DNA of 51,916 nt from CAMEGH01 sp964513905 (GTDB taxonomy: Bacteria; Patescibacteriota; Saccharimonadia; Saccharimonadales; Saccharimonadaceae), in the NCBI GenBank assembly GCA_964513905.1, contig CAZENS010000002.1, positions 1 through 51,916 of the forward strand, read 5' to 3'. A program made the position numbers and the translations under genes. How positions within the stretch are numbered: position 1 is the first letter of the stretch; each line of letters starts with the position of its first letter. Below are positions 15,985 to 24,234 of this stretch, in pieces. The notes under the pieces are model-generated. The model searched no databases, was not told the DNA's origin, and saw only the letters and a list, made by a program, of their open reading frames with translations.

Positions 15985-16851
15985 ATGACAGTGATTTATG
16001 ATATTACGATAATCTACAACCCCAACAGCACCGGGGATGGAGAAGTCAATGCAAAACAACTCAAAAAACAGCTGAAGTCTCCTTTTAAAGTCTCGCTAGT
16101 TCCGACCGAATACGCAGGGCATGCTCAAGAAATTACCAACAAAATCACAAAAAATAATCAACCACACATCATCCTCAGCTCGAGCGGTGATGGCGGCTAT
16201 AATGAGGTAATTAACGGGGTTCTTGAGCATAAAAACCATGATCACATCGTTACCGGGATCATACCAAGTGGCAATGCCAACGATCACTATAATGAACTTT
16301 CCACCAATATGGCATTGGCCGATAGGATCAAGAAGCAAGCATTTTTTACAATCGACACACTGCACCTATCGACCAATACACTCAGTAGGTACGCACACTC
16401 TTACATTGGATTTGGTGTTACACCACATATCGGTGAAAAGCTCACAAAAGCTACCCTAAATCCCATTAACGAGGTGTGGATTGTTGTAAAGAATATCTTT
16501 ACAGTGCGCCCCGTAAAGATCGTACAAAATGGTAAAGTACAACGATATGATAATTTGCTATTCAGCAATATCGGCACCATGAGTAAGGTTATAAAGCTTA
16601 CCGAAAACGCCTCGCTCACCGATGGAAAGTTCGAAATAGTTTCCAACAAAAGTCGTTCTATTGGCACACTAGTAAAACACCTGTTTCGCGCCTCTACCGT
16701 GGGGCTTAATTCAAAACGCAGAGCAAGCCGTGCGTCGTTCAAGCTAGTGCGCAAGGCATCTGTTCAACTTGATGGAGAAGTCATCCAACTACCTGGCGGC
16801 AGTCGTGTTACCATTGCAAGTCGGCAAAAAAGCTTACGCTGCGTGGCATAA
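15985..16851 (+). CDS. Diacylglycerol kinase family lipid kinase
   Basis: The 288-residue cytoplasmic protein starts with the strand IYNPNSTGDG. It contains the nucleotide motif SSSGDGGYNEVINGV (usual form GGDGTxxEVxNGL) and IPSGNANDHYNEL (usual PxGTxNDxA). A DGE motif appears near the end (QLDGEVIQL). The family phosphorylates diacylglycerol or sphingoid-type lipids. Replacement of the T in GDGT by G and of GT by GN are deviations shared by some remote members. In a lineage with little lipid synthesis it may recycle lipids taken from a host (inference). TATACT ends 8 nt before the ATG. Confidence 0.82.
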   Translation: MTVIYDITIIYNPNSTGDGEVNAKQLKKQLKSPFKVSLVPTEYAGHAQEITNKITKNNQPHIILSSSGDGGYNEVINGVLEHKNHDHIVTGIIPSGNANDHYNELSTNMALADRIKKQAFFTIDTLHLSTNTLSRYAHSYIGFGVTPHIGEKLTKATLNPINEVWIVVKNIFTVRPVKIVQNGKVQRYDNLLFSNIGTMSKVIKLTENASLTDGKFEIVSNKSRSIGTLVKHLFRASTVGLNSKRRASRASFKLVRKASVQLDGEVIQLPGGSRVTIASRQKSLRCVA

Positions 16852-16854
16852 AGA

Positions 16855-17688
16855 TTATTTTTGTGCGTCTATCAGCGCTCCAACTAGTATTGCTGTCGCA
16901 CTTAAATTAAACCACATCATCAGGGCAATGATTCCGGTAAATACGCTGTAGGATTGCGTAAACCCTGCGTAATTTTGAAGATAGCCAAAGAATACGATCG
17001 TTACTGCCAGCCACAACAACGTAGCAGTTGCAACGCCGGGAGTAGAGATCCTCCATACCGTCCTTTCCCTATTAACGCCATATCGGAAAAGCAACAATAG
17101 CGCCCCATTAATAACAACGACCAAAACTACCCAGCGCAACAAAGAGACTACGAGCGCAGACCATTCCGGAACACCCCACCAAACAAGTTGGTTATAGGTT
17201 AGCAGCAGTAGTGCAATAATTACAAGCGACAGCACAACCGCGCCAACCGTTAAGGCAATACTAACAACCCGTAAATGAACAATACTTCTTGTCTCTTTTT
17301 TATTAAAAATAATATTTAAAGCCTTCGTTGTATTCTGCATTGCACCAGATGCACCAAAAAATGCCAACAGTATTCCTAAAAACGCCATAATTAAGTTACT
17401 GCCCTGGCCAGCCTGATTACTAAGAATCGTCGTTAGCATATCTGTAATATCCTTCGGAACATATAGCTCTAACGCTTCCATGGCTGCTGCTATCTGCGGA
17501 GGATCAAGTACAAAAAGAGCGATGGCCATCCCGGCCGCCATTCCAGGAAAAACAGCAAGCAACGTAAAATAGGCTATCCCCGCTGCCATTACTCCAATAT
17601 TTTTTCTGTCCATATCCTCAAGAAAACGAAGGGCCGGCCGCAATCGCTTTACTACTTTTTTACTCCATCGGGAAAATGACTTTTTCAT
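16855..17688 (-). CDS. YihY/BrkB family membrane protein
   Basis: The 277-residue protein has six hydrophobic segments and the family hallmarks GVMAAGIAYFTLLAVFPGMA near the N terminus, NTTKALNIIFNKKETRS in the middle loop and the late GIIALMMWFNLSATAILVGA. Once annotated as ribonuclease BN, the family is now regarded as membrane proteins of unknown, possibly transport, function. The start is the ATG at 17688, 8 nt after TACAAT; a GTG two codons earlier is possible. Its stop lies 3 bp from the convergent lipid kinase stop. Confidence 0.88.
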   Translation of the reverse strand: MKKSFSRWSKKVVKRLRPALRFLEDMDRKNIGVMAAGIAYFTLLAVFPGMAAGMAIALFVLDPPQIAAAMEALELYVPKDITDMLTTILSNQAGQGSNLIMAFLGILLAFFGASGAMQNTTKALNIIFNKKETRSIVHLRVVSIALTVGAVVLSLVIIALLLLTYNQLVWWGVPEWSALVVSLLRWVVLVVVINGALLLLFRYGVNRERTVWRISTPGVATATLLWLAVTIVFFGYLQNYAGFTQSYSVFTGIIALMMWFNLSATAILVGALIDAQK

Positions 17689-17735
17689 GTGCACCTATTG
17701 TATCATTAATAGCAATCGTGCAATACGATATACTG

Positions 17736-18650
17736 CTAGCGTCGACGCAAGAAATAATAACTCAATAGCAGTGCTGCAACTACTGTTACGCCAAGTATTT
17801 CCCAAAACATCAGTGGATTATCATCCCCTGGTATTTCAACATTCATACCGAAGAGTCCGGCCACCATTGTTGGGATTGTTAATGCGACCGTTATTACCGT
17901 TAGTATTCGGATAGTTTCGTTCAAGCGGGTGTCCATTACGGCTCGATAGCTATCTCGAACATTGGTGATTGTACGAAGCAAGCTTCGACAACGTGAAATC
18001 ACCTGCTCAATATCAATAGAGAGATCCTCTACAACATCCCTATCATCCTCAAATAATTGCAGCACCCGTCCGCTCAATATTTTTTGTAACGCTGTATTCG
18101 TAGGATCGAGCGCATCTAGGTAATCATTCAGCTTTCGTTCATAGTTTGTGAACGTGGTAATGTCTTTGCTTGTTAGGTTTTGCACATCGCTAGTTGTGGC
18201 GCGCATTTGACGATTGATCGAAGCAACCTGATTTTGATACTGGCGCACAACAGCGTCCATCATCAGCATAAAGAACTTGGTACGCTGTGTTGTAGGGGCA
18301 AGTGTTCGATCTATAAATGGTTGCCACAATCGCCCCAGATTGTCACGACTAACCGTAATGAGCTGCTCTTGCCCAAGCGCAAATAATATCGGCGTAGTAA
18401 AGTCGTTAAACTGATCGTTTGTATCTGGAAGGCGAGTGATGAAGTATGTCCAGCCGTCCTCAAGCTCAACACGTGGCACCTCGTGTGGGTCGAGGGCGTC
18501 AACTAGGATATCTTCATCAATACCTAAAGACAGCAGTTGCTTCTTCTCTTCATCATTCGGCTTTTCACAACGAACCCAACTGCCAGGTTGTAATTCATCA
18601 CGCACCTTAATGTTTGGCCGGTAGTGAGTAGAGCGTAAATAAGATAACAT
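17736..18650 (-). CDS. CorA-family divalent cation transporter (second paralogue)
   Basis: The 304-residue protein has the CorA plan: soluble N-terminal domain, long stalk helix at about 160-240, two membrane helices at about 245-270 and 280-300, and a GLFGMNVEIP loop with the GMN filter. The basic tail YYFLRRR is usual. The ATG at 18650 with AAAGGTG just upstream was preferred to a GTG two codons earlier. It lies about 1.8 kb from the other corA-like gene, with brkB between them; this local set of membrane proteins may reflect ion homeostasis. Confidence 0.88.
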   Translation of the reverse strand: MLSYLRSTHYRPNIKVRDELQPGSWVRCEKPNDEEKKQLLSLGIDEDILVDALDPHEVPRVELEDGWTYFITRLPDTNDQFNDFTTPILFALGQEQLITVSRDNLGRLWQPFIDRTLAPTTQRTKFFMLMMDAVVRQYQNQVASINRQMRATTSDVQNLTSKDITTFTNYERKLNDYLDALDPTNTALQKILSGRVLQLFEDDRDVVEDLSIDIEQVISRCRSLLRTITNVRDSYRAVMDTRLNETIRILTVITVALTIPTMVAGLFGMNVEIPGDDNPLMFWEILGVTVVAALLLSYYFLRRR

Positions 18651-18733
18651 GCCCACACCTTTCTACTTTTATTACTATTAAAACTTACCTATATTTTACA
18701 ACAATAAGCTTCTATTAGCAAGAACAACTTACG

Positions 18734-19237
18734 CTAGGCAACTGCTGGCGCTGTGGCATTTAGCTGGTCGTAAATACTTCGTCGTGCCTTTTCGGCAGAT
18801 TTACCAAGCGCTGCGCCAATTTCTCGATACAAAACCTTCTCCGCATTTCGGAAAGCACTCTTATCGCGCTCACTCCACTTTGAGTATGGCTTTGAAGTGT
18901 CGTAATGTTTTTGTGCGTAATTTGTTTTTACAATTCGCAACAAATCTTTATGTACACCTTTTTTTAAATGATCATCACAAACACGCTGGATGGTTTCACT
19001 ATCGGTTGTGATATCATCAAAAGTTGTAATATCGTCAACAAGGCCTTGGGCAACATCGCCAGATATTACCTGCCTCGCACACGTATCGGCAAGCTTAACC
19101 GGGGTTTTTATTGTAAGCGAGGTGTCGTGCACGCCTCGTAGTTCATAATAATCTTCGTTATTGCGATAGTTTTTTAGAATGTCATCAACCCGACATACAT
19201 TTAATCGATATACGACAATTTGGTCTTTCTTAAACAT
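18734..19237 (-). CDS. CarD-like transcriptional regulator
   Basis: The ATG at 19237 follows AAGGAGG directly and yields a 167-residue protein starting MFKKDQIVVYRLNVCRV. That matches the CarD/TRCF RNA-polymerase-interacting domain, whose usual start is F..GD.VVYP.HGVG.V. The rest is helical and basic, as in the DNA-binding half of CarD. CarD binds the polymerase beta subunit and stabilises open complexes at promoters in actinobacteria and other groups. The beta-interacting N-terminal half is clear; the C-terminal half is diverged. It is autonomous, with a leader of about 78 nt carrying a palindrome. Confidence 0.78.
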   Translation of the reverse strand: MFKKDQIVVYRLNVCRVDDILKNYRNNEDYYELRGVHDTSLTIKTPVKLADTCARQVISGDVAQGLVDDITTFDDITTDSETIQRVCDDHLKKGVHKDLLRIVKTNYAQKHYDTSKPYSKWSERDKSAFRNAEKVLYREIGAALGKSAEKARRSIYDQLNATAPAVA

Positions 19238-19266
19238 TAGATCCTCCTTGTTTTGAAATAGTGAAA

Positions 19267-19281
19267 GCAACAGTCTGTTGC
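19267..19281 (-). promoter_or_regulatory. Palindrome in the leader of the CarD-like gene
   Basis: GCAACAG-T-CTGTTGC is a perfect 7-1-7 dyad located between the predicted start site and the ribosome binding site. It could be an operator or a small RNA hairpin; there is no T run, so it is not a terminator. Confidence 0.45.
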
Positions 19282-19321
19282 AATCTAAGACGAGCAAGTT
19301 TTTCTTGACTGTACTAATGTT

Positions 19322-19327
19322 ATTATA
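19322..19327 (-). promoter_or_regulatory. Extended -10 (TGCTATAAT) of the CarD-like gene
   Basis: TATAAT preceded by TGC on the minus strand, about 78 nt upstream of the leader end. No good -35 is visible, as expected for an extended -10 promoter. Confidence 0.55.
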
Positions 19328-19373
19328 GCATATTTTTTATTACTTTTAAAATCATCTGGTTTTTACTCATATA

Positions 19374-19401
19374 TTGATATATTTAAATATTTCTATATAA
19401 T
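19374..19401 (+). promoter_or_regulatory. Promoter TTGATA-N16-TATAAT of the flavin oxidoreductase gene
   Basis: The -35 at 19374-19379 and -10 at 19396-19401 lie 43 nt before the ATG at 19444. The leader carries AAGGA, 9 nt from the start codon. The region is very A/T rich. Confidence 0.65.
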
Positions 19402-19443
19402 AGATATAAACCTCTACGAACAACAACGAAAGGATTGCCCATT

Positions 19444-20330
19444 ATGAAACAACAAGATGCAAAAAAAATAATATTTGGAATAGATTCCTTTGGCGATATT
19501 CCAACCAATGCCGACAAGGCTCCCATGTCTCACGCGGCAGCTATTCGTCAGGTGGTAGACGAGGCCGTATTGGCTGATTCACTTGGTATTGATGTGATCG
19601 CCCTTGGTGAACATCACCGCTCAGACTTTGCCATTAGCAGCCCCGAAACCGTACTGGCTGGGATAGCCACAAAAACAAAGAATATCAAGCTGGCCTCTGG
19701 CGTTACTGTGCTTAGTTCTGATGATCCGGTTCGTGTTTTTGAACGCTTCGCCACGCTTGATGCGCTTTCAAACGGCCGTGCTCAAATCATACTCGGCCGC
19801 GGATCTTTTACGGAGTCATTTCCACTCTTCGGCTACGATCTTCAAGATTATGAAATTTTATTTGAAGAAAAAGTGGAGCTAATGGCAAAAATACTAAAAG
19901 AAAAGCCAGTCACCTGGAGTGGAACGACACGTGCATCACTAGAAAAAGCTGATATTTTTCCGAAAACAGAGTCTGGAAACATTCATACATCAATCGGTGT
20001 CGGCGGATCACCGCAATCTGTAGTACGGGCAGCGCGGTACGGGTTCCCTATTATGTTTGCCGTCATTGGCGGTTCGCCTGATCGCTTCATTCCCTACGTT
20101 GATCTTTACAAGCAGGCGGCAAAAGAATTTTCTACACAATCGAACGAGATTGGCATACACTCGCCAGGATTTATTGCCGACACCGATGAAGAAGCAATAA
20201 AAATAGCTTGGCCGGCACACAAAAAGAATTTTGATAATATCGGCAAAAGCCGCGGCTGGCCACCCGTAACTCGTGCGCAGTTTATGCAAGAAGTGGAGCA
20301 CGGGTCTCTTTATATTGGATCGCCCGAAAC
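19444..20330 (+). CDS. LLM-class (luciferase-like) flavin oxidoreductase, 3' end lost in gap
   Basis: The gene is open to the N gap with 295 residues visible. Family features include the start IIFGIDSFGDIP, LADSLGIDVIALGEHH (about 43-58), ASGVTVLSSDDPVRVFERFATLDALSNGRAQIILGR and GVGGSPQSVVRAARYG, which together build the TIM barrel flavin site. These enzymes use FMN or F420 with oxygen or hydride acceptors. Typical length is about 340 residues, so roughly 40 residues lie in the gap. The ATG was chosen for its AAGGA site; an upstream TTG overlaps that site. Confidence 0.82.
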
Positions 20331-20430
20331 NNNNNNNNNNNNNNNNNNNNNNNNNNNNNNNNNNNNNNNNNNNNNNNNNNNNNNNNNNNNNNNNNNNNNN
20401 NNNNNNNNNNNNNNNNNNNNNNNNNNNNNN
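20331..20430. other. Assembly gap (100 N) between two oxidoreductase genes
   Basis: The left flank is in the luciferase-like gene and the right flank is in the middle of a different Rossmann-fold gene. Both are missing about 40-60 residues, so the real gap should be nearer 300 bp than 100 bp unless the two genes are fused. No flank overlap is present. Confidence 0.93.
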
Positions 20431-20906
20431 CTACCACAAAAGAGGCCGTTAAAAATGCCGACATTGCCATATTAGCAATTCCACTCAGTAAATATCGTAC
20501 ACTTACAGCGAGCGATTTTTCTGGGAAGTTGGTGATTGATGCAACAAATTACTGGTGGGAAGTTGATGGACCGAGAAAAGACATACTTCCCGATCACCTT
20601 TCATCAAGTGAACAGATTCAAGATTATTTGACGAATTCAAGAATTGTCAAGGCGTTCAGCCACATGGGGTACCATCATCTTTTAGACGAAGCAAAACCCG
20701 AAAAAAGTTCCGTTAGAAAAGCTATTGCTCTAGCTGGCAACAATCCCGATGATCGCGCCGCTATTGCTAACTTTATAAATTCTATTGGCTTTGACCCTGT
20801 TGATATCGGTAAACTATCGAACGGAAAAAACCTAGAACCTGGAACAAAATCATTTGGAGCAAATGTAGACAAAAAGACGCTTCAAAGCTATCACGCAGTT
20901 AGCTAA
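20431..20906 (+). CDS. NADP oxidoreductase, coenzyme F420-dependent type (5' end lost in gap)
   Basis: The frame from 20433 reads TTKEAVKNADIAILAIPLSK and continues with GKLVIDATNYWWEVDG, a segment IVKAFSHMGYHHLLDEA, an AIALAGNNPDDRAAI stretch and FINSIGFDPVDIGKL. These are the second half of the NADP_oxidoreductase, coenzyme F420-dependent fold (FNO-like). The N-terminal GxGxxG dinucleotide site must lie in the gap. True F420 use is doubtful because F420 synthesis is not expected in this lineage. Its stop overlaps the convergent trxB stop by 4 bp. Confidence 0.72.
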
Positions 20907-21847
20907 TCTGCTATCGACTCAAGGTATTCACGCATCTTAAGTGCGGCCGTTGCGCCGTCGCCAACTGCACTTGCGATTTGCATAGTTGCGCCACTACGAA
21001 CATCGCCCGCTACAAATATGCCCGGCACAGAAGTTTGTAGATTTGTATCTGATTTAATTAAGCCAACCTCATCCAGCTCAACATCACTTTCTTTTAGGAA
21101 GTCTGTGTTTGGAAGTAGCCCAATAAATATAAACACGCCATCAGTTTCAACAATATTTTCCGTACCGTCTAGCCGACTAACAGTTTTTACGCCAGTCACC
21201 TTATCGTCTTTATTTACAATTTCATCAATCGTTACTTGCGTATGAACCGTAATCTTGTCTTTCATGGTTTCTAGCTTGCGCAACAGAACTTCGCTAGCTC
21301 GCAAGTCACTTCTTACTAGCAAGTCAATGTGCGAGGCAAATCGAGTTAAAAACAGGGCTTCCTGCACGCCACTATTGCCACCGCCCACAACAACGAGCCG
21401 CTTACCAGCGTAGAATGCTCCATCACAGGTTGCGCAGTAGTGAACGCCCTTAGAATAAAACTCCTCCTCACCAGGCACCTGTAACTTTCGATAGCTGCTT
21501 CCGGTTGCAATTAATACCGCTTTGGCCTGAACGTCGCCGCTATCAGTTTTTAAATGAAAAATATTATCCTTCTTCTCAATAGCCTGAACTTCACCAAATT
21601 CTATTTCGGCACCAAAACGCTCCGCCTGGCCTCGTAACTCATCAGCTAATCGCATTCCTGCAATGCCTTCAGCGTATCCAGGATAATTATCCACCCAGTC
21701 GGTCGTTGCAGCTAAACCTCCAATAATTGCTTTTTCGTAGAGAACAGTTTTTATCTCTTCTCGAGTCGTATAAATTGCTGCCGTTAATGCTGCCGGGCCG
21801 GCACCAATTATGACAATATCGTGGATAGGTGAATCTTGCTTACTCAT
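20903..21847 (-). CDS. trxB: Thioredoxin reductase (FAD/NADPH)
   Basis: The 314-residue protein has the FAD site IVIIGAGPAALTAAIYTTR, an ATG(S) motif LIATGSSYRKL, the redox-active HYCATCDGAF (CATC) at about 134-143, the NADPH site VVVGGGNSGVQEALFLTR and the C-terminal FAD motif GIFVAGDVRS. It transfers electrons from NADPH to thioredoxin and so feeds the thiol proteins encoded nearby. TATAGT ends 7 nt before the ATG (leaderless prediction). It diverges from the rhodanese gene, with a 21-bp palindrome between them. Confidence 0.93.
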   Translation of the reverse strand: MSKQDSPIHDIVIIGAGPAALTAAIYTTREEIKTVLYEKAIIGGLAATTDWVDNYPGYAEGIAGMRLADELRGQAERFGAEIEFGEVQAIEKKDNIFHLKTDSGDVQAKAVLIATGSSYRKLQVPGEEEFYSKGVHYCATCDGAFYAGKRLVVVGGGNSGVQEALFLTRFASHIDLLVRSDLRASEVLLRKLETMKDKITVHTQVTIDEIVNKDDKVTGVKTVSRLDGTENIVETDGVFIFIGLLPNTDFLKESDVELDEVGLIKSDTNLQTSVPGIFVAGDVRSGATMQIASAVGDGATAALKMREYLESIAD

Positions 21848-21875
21848 ACTTTCTACTATAGCAGACTTTACTTCT

Positions 21876-21896
21876 TAATGTAAATGATTTACATTA
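21876..21896. promoter_or_regulatory. 21-bp perfect palindrome between trxB and the rhodanese gene
   Basis: TAATGTAAAT-G-ATTTACATTA is a perfect inverted repeat with a single central base. The core TGTAAAT-G-ATTTACA has the 7-1-7 layout of Fur-family boxes. It lies just upstream of the trxB -10 (21855-21860) and about 10 bp before a TATAAT (21906-21911) facing the rhodanese gene, so a bound protein would contact both promoters. Confidence 0.6.
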
Positions 21897-21935
21897 TAGA
21901 ATAAATATAATTACATAACCAAAAGGGGAAATATC

Positions 21936-22196
21936 ATGGAAAAAATAATAATTGACGTTCGAGAGCCATTTGAATTTAGCAGGGGCCACGTACCGGGCGC
22001 AATAAACCTACCGCCAGCAACAATCATGCAAGGCCTCCCAAAAGAGCTCGCAAACACACCAAAAGATGCCGAAATAGTGCTCTACTGCATGAGCGGCGCA
22101 CGATCGGCTGCCTCAATGAGGATTCTCGAGCAACACGGATTTACAAACCTTGTTAATGGCATTAACAAGGACCACGTAACCGCAAAGCATCTTTAG
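21936..22196 (+). CDS. Single-domain rhodanese-like sulfurtransferase
   Basis: The 86-residue protein is a compact rhodanese domain. IIDVREPFEFSRGHVPGAIN is the N-terminal CH2A-type motif, YCMSGARS is the active-site loop with the persulfide cysteine (about residue 51), and GFTNLVNGI is the C-terminal motif. Such proteins carry sulfane sulfur in thiol metabolism. AAAAGGGG lies about 8 nt before the ATG. The divergent trxB neighbour and shared palindrome suggest common control. Confidence 0.88.
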   Translation: MEKIIIDVREPFEFSRGHVPGAINLPPATIMQGLPKELANTPKDAEIVLYCMSGARSAASMRILEQHGFTNLVNGINKDHVTAKHL

Positions 22197-22208
22197 TATT
22201 ACACGTTT

Positions 22209-22250
22209 AAAAACACCGCCCGGAAAGATACCTGAGTGGTGTTTTTTATT
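22209..22250 (+). terminator. Terminator after the rhodanese gene
   Basis: AAAAACACC (22209-22217) pairs with GGTGTTTTT (22238-22246), followed by TTATTTT. It ends just before the convergent FMN reductase stop at 22266 and may work in both directions. Confidence 0.65.
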
Positions 22251-22265
22251 TTATGCACTAGTATG

Positions 22266-22805
22266 CTACGCTGCCGCAATCAGCGCATCAATCGTTTTGC
22301 TCAGACGAGCATTCACCTCTTCCTTATCCGTCACAGTGCCGTCTGGCGAAAGCTGCTTCATAAAGTAAAGGTTCGTTGCCGCTTCAGTAGGAATAGCCTC
22401 TAGCTTTTCAAGCAATAGCTTTAAATAGCCCGCTGCCTTTTCGCCGCCACCCCAGCCGTAACTTACAGTAGCAACTGGCTTATCCTTCCACTCACCAAAC
22501 AGCCAATCAATCGCATTCTTCTGCGGTGCTGTCATTTGATAATTATACTCGGGCGTAAGCATAAGAACACCGTCAGCAGAAGAAATAAGACTTTGCCATT
22601 GCTTCACTTTTTCGTCAGTAACTTTATACGATTCATCGGACGGAATTATCTCTGAGTTGAAAAATGGCAACTCAAGCTCCCGAATATTTGCAATCTGCAC
22701 GGTTGCTCCACGCGCCTCAAGCATCTCTTTTACGATTGGTAATAATTTTTCACCAACACTATTTGGACGAACGCTTCCTGTTGAAATTGTTATAGTTTTT
22801 GTCAT
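22266..22805 (-). CDS. NAD(P)H-dependent FMN reductase
   Basis: The 179-residue flavodoxin-fold protein begins TKTITISTGSVRPNSVGEKL, a phosphate-binding loop of the FMN_red family. It has the LMLTPEYNYQMTAPQKNAIDWL motif region (split here: TPEYNYQ, then PQKNAIDWL) and SYGWGGGEKAAGYL. It reduces FMN or quinone-type substrates with NAD(P)H. The ATG at 22805 follows AGGAGG; an upstream in-frame codon at 22829 would overlap the ArsR gene. It is the second gene after the arsR-like regulator, which probably controls it. Confidence 0.88.
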   Translation of the reverse strand: MTKTITISTGSVRPNSVGEKLLPIVKEMLEARGATVQIANIRELELPFFNSEIIPSDESYKVTDEKVKQWQSLISSADGVLMLTPEYNYQMTAPQKNAIDWLFGEWKDKPVATVSYGWGGGEKAAGYLKLLLEKLEAIPTEAATNLYFMKQLSPDGTVTDKEEVNARLSKTIDALIAAA

Positions 22806-22815
22806 ATTTTCCTCC

Positions 22816-23106
22816 TTATAATTTAGCAATGTCTATGCCGTGCCGTGCCACAAATTCGTGATTAAACCGATAGTGCTTTTCCGTACCGTGTTTTTCTACA
22901 AGCAACACTCCAGCATCGACAAGTTTTTTAAAATGATGGCTCATTGCAGGCTGAGATAGCTCGAGCCTACGCGCACAAGCGCCAACCACGTCGCAGCTCG
23001 GTATAGCAATGTCCTTTTTTGCAATGTCTTTTGCGATTCCCAGCCTAATGTCATCTGCCAAAGCTTTTAGCAGCAGGACTGTCTGGGTACTATTATCTTC
23101 AACCAT
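22816..23106 (-). CDS. ArsR-family winged-helix regulator
   Basis: The 96-residue protein has the HTH_20/ArsR layout: LLLKALADDIRLGIAKDI, then the recognition region RLELSQPAMSHHFKKLVDAG, then the wing VLLVEKHGTEKHYRFN. Two cysteines (SCDVVGACA) sit just before the helix-turn-helix and could sense metal, electrophile or redox state. That fits with control of an FMN reductase located 10 bp downstream on the same transcript. TATAAT ends 7 nt before the ATG; AGAGGT in the same space may also help. Confidence 0.85.
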   Translation of the reverse strand: MVEDNSTQTVLLLKALADDIRLGIAKDIAKKDIAIPSCDVVGACARRLELSQPAMSHHFKKLVDAGVLLVEKHGTEKHYRFNHEFVARHGIDIAKL

Positions 23107-23207
23107 ACCTCTTATTATATAGAAACATTTTTATATTTCAATATATCAAACTTTCAAAATTTCGTGATCTAGCAAGTTTTTGTTGTGATTGTTATACTTA
23201 AAGCACC

Positions 23208-23741
23208 ATGAAAAACTCATTTACACGCTATATATCAGAATTTGTATACGGTGCCGTTGACGGAACTGTTACGACCTTTGCTGTAGTTGCCGCTTCAGCA
23301 GGAGCGGGAATTTCCTCTGGAGTAGTGCTCGTGCTTGGGCTTGCAAACCTTATCGCTGATGGATTCTCGATGGGATCGAGCGCCTACCTCGCGGCCTCAT
23401 CAGAACATAAAGATTCGGCCAGGAACACAAAGAAGCGGGCATCTCCAAAAGTAATTGGAATTATCACCTTTTTAGCGTTCTTGGCGGTTGGAAGCGTACC
23501 AATTCTACCCTATTTATTTGATGTTGTCGGCAAGCTACAAACATCACCCGAGTTGCTATTCTATATTAGCATGACAGCAACTGCCACTGCTTTTGTTGCT
23601 GTTGGCTACGTAAAAGGAAAGATAAGTAAAGAAAATCCACTTAAATCAGCCGTCATCACCCTGCTGCTCGGCGGTATTGCTGCATCGCTTGCATACATTG
23701 CCGGAGATGTACTTTCTAGCTGGCTTGGAGTAAACATCTAA
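23208..23741 (+). CDS. VIT1/CCC1 family iron/manganese transporter, short form
   Basis: The 177-residue protein has five membrane segments. The first carries YGAVDGTVTTFAVVAASAGAG, in two pieces FVYGAVDGTVTT and FAVVAASAG, and the second GLANLIADGFSMGSSAYLA, both hallmarks of the VIT family. The cytoplasmic metal-binding helical domain between TM2 and TM3 is reduced to about 20 residues, so this is a minimal form. The family exports Fe2+ or Mn2+ from the cytoplasm. A TATACT box ends 9 nt before the ATG. The next gene starts inside its stop codon (TAATG). Confidence 0.85.
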   Translation: MKNSFTRYISEFVYGAVDGTVTTFAVVAASAGAGISSGVVLVLGLANLIADGFSMGSSAYLAASSEHKDSARNTKKRASPKVIGIITFLAFLAVGSVPILPYLFDVVGKLQTSPELLFYISMTATATAFVAVGYVKGKISKENPLKSAVITLLLGGIAASLAYIAGDVLSSWLGVNI

Positions 23742-24202
23742 TGAGTGCTGGCCGCAATACAAAAACCGGCCGTGCACTTGCTGTTTTTATTGCACGAAAA
23801 GCCCTTTTGACTGGTGGCATTATTGCAGCAGCCATCTTGCTTCTTCTTGTTTTTGGCATATGGCTCCTGGCGTCAAATATTAGCGCCTGGTGGTGGATTC
23901 TTATGCTTCCGATTGGGCTCGCCGCTCTTATAACTTTTATTGTTTATTCGTTTGTACGATTTATTCTACTTAAGATTTGGCCACATCAATTCACAAAAGA
24001 ACAGAAAAATGCACTTCAGGCGTTTCTAGATAAAATTACCGGCCTCAATGATGCAAGATCGGTACCGATGCCTCTTTACGTTCTAAAAACTCTTTGGGAG
24101 CTCGCTCGTTATCGGGATGCAAGGACGATTCGTCAAACAATCGAAAGTTCTAAAAGCCTAAAATCTGACTTTTCTCGGCTAAGCGACTTCTTTAACGAAT
24201 AA
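23741..24202 (+). CDS. Hypothetical membrane protein coupled to the VIT gene
   Basis: The 153-residue protein has two membrane helices at about 20-46 and 50-75, the first with a WLL/WWW-rich border, then a basic cytoplasmic domain of about 75 residues. I recognise no family. Start and stop codons overlap (TAATG) with the VIT transporter, which strongly implies translational coupling and a related role. Confidence 0.62.
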   Translation: MSAGRNTKTGRALAVFIARKALLTGGIIAAAILLLLVFGIWLLASNISAWWWILMLPIGLAALITFIVYSFVRFILLKIWPHQFTKEQKNALQAFLDKITGLNDARSVPMPLYVLKTLWELARYRDARTIRQTIESSKSLKSDFSRLSDFFNE

Positions 24203-24234
24203 AACCCGCCAATCCCACCTGCTATAATAGATAT

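Noticed and set aside
19435..20475. Single ORF across the second gap joining two oxidoreductases
   Set aside because: The right-hand part in that frame is not the coding frame. The true frame there is a different gene, so the join is accidental.
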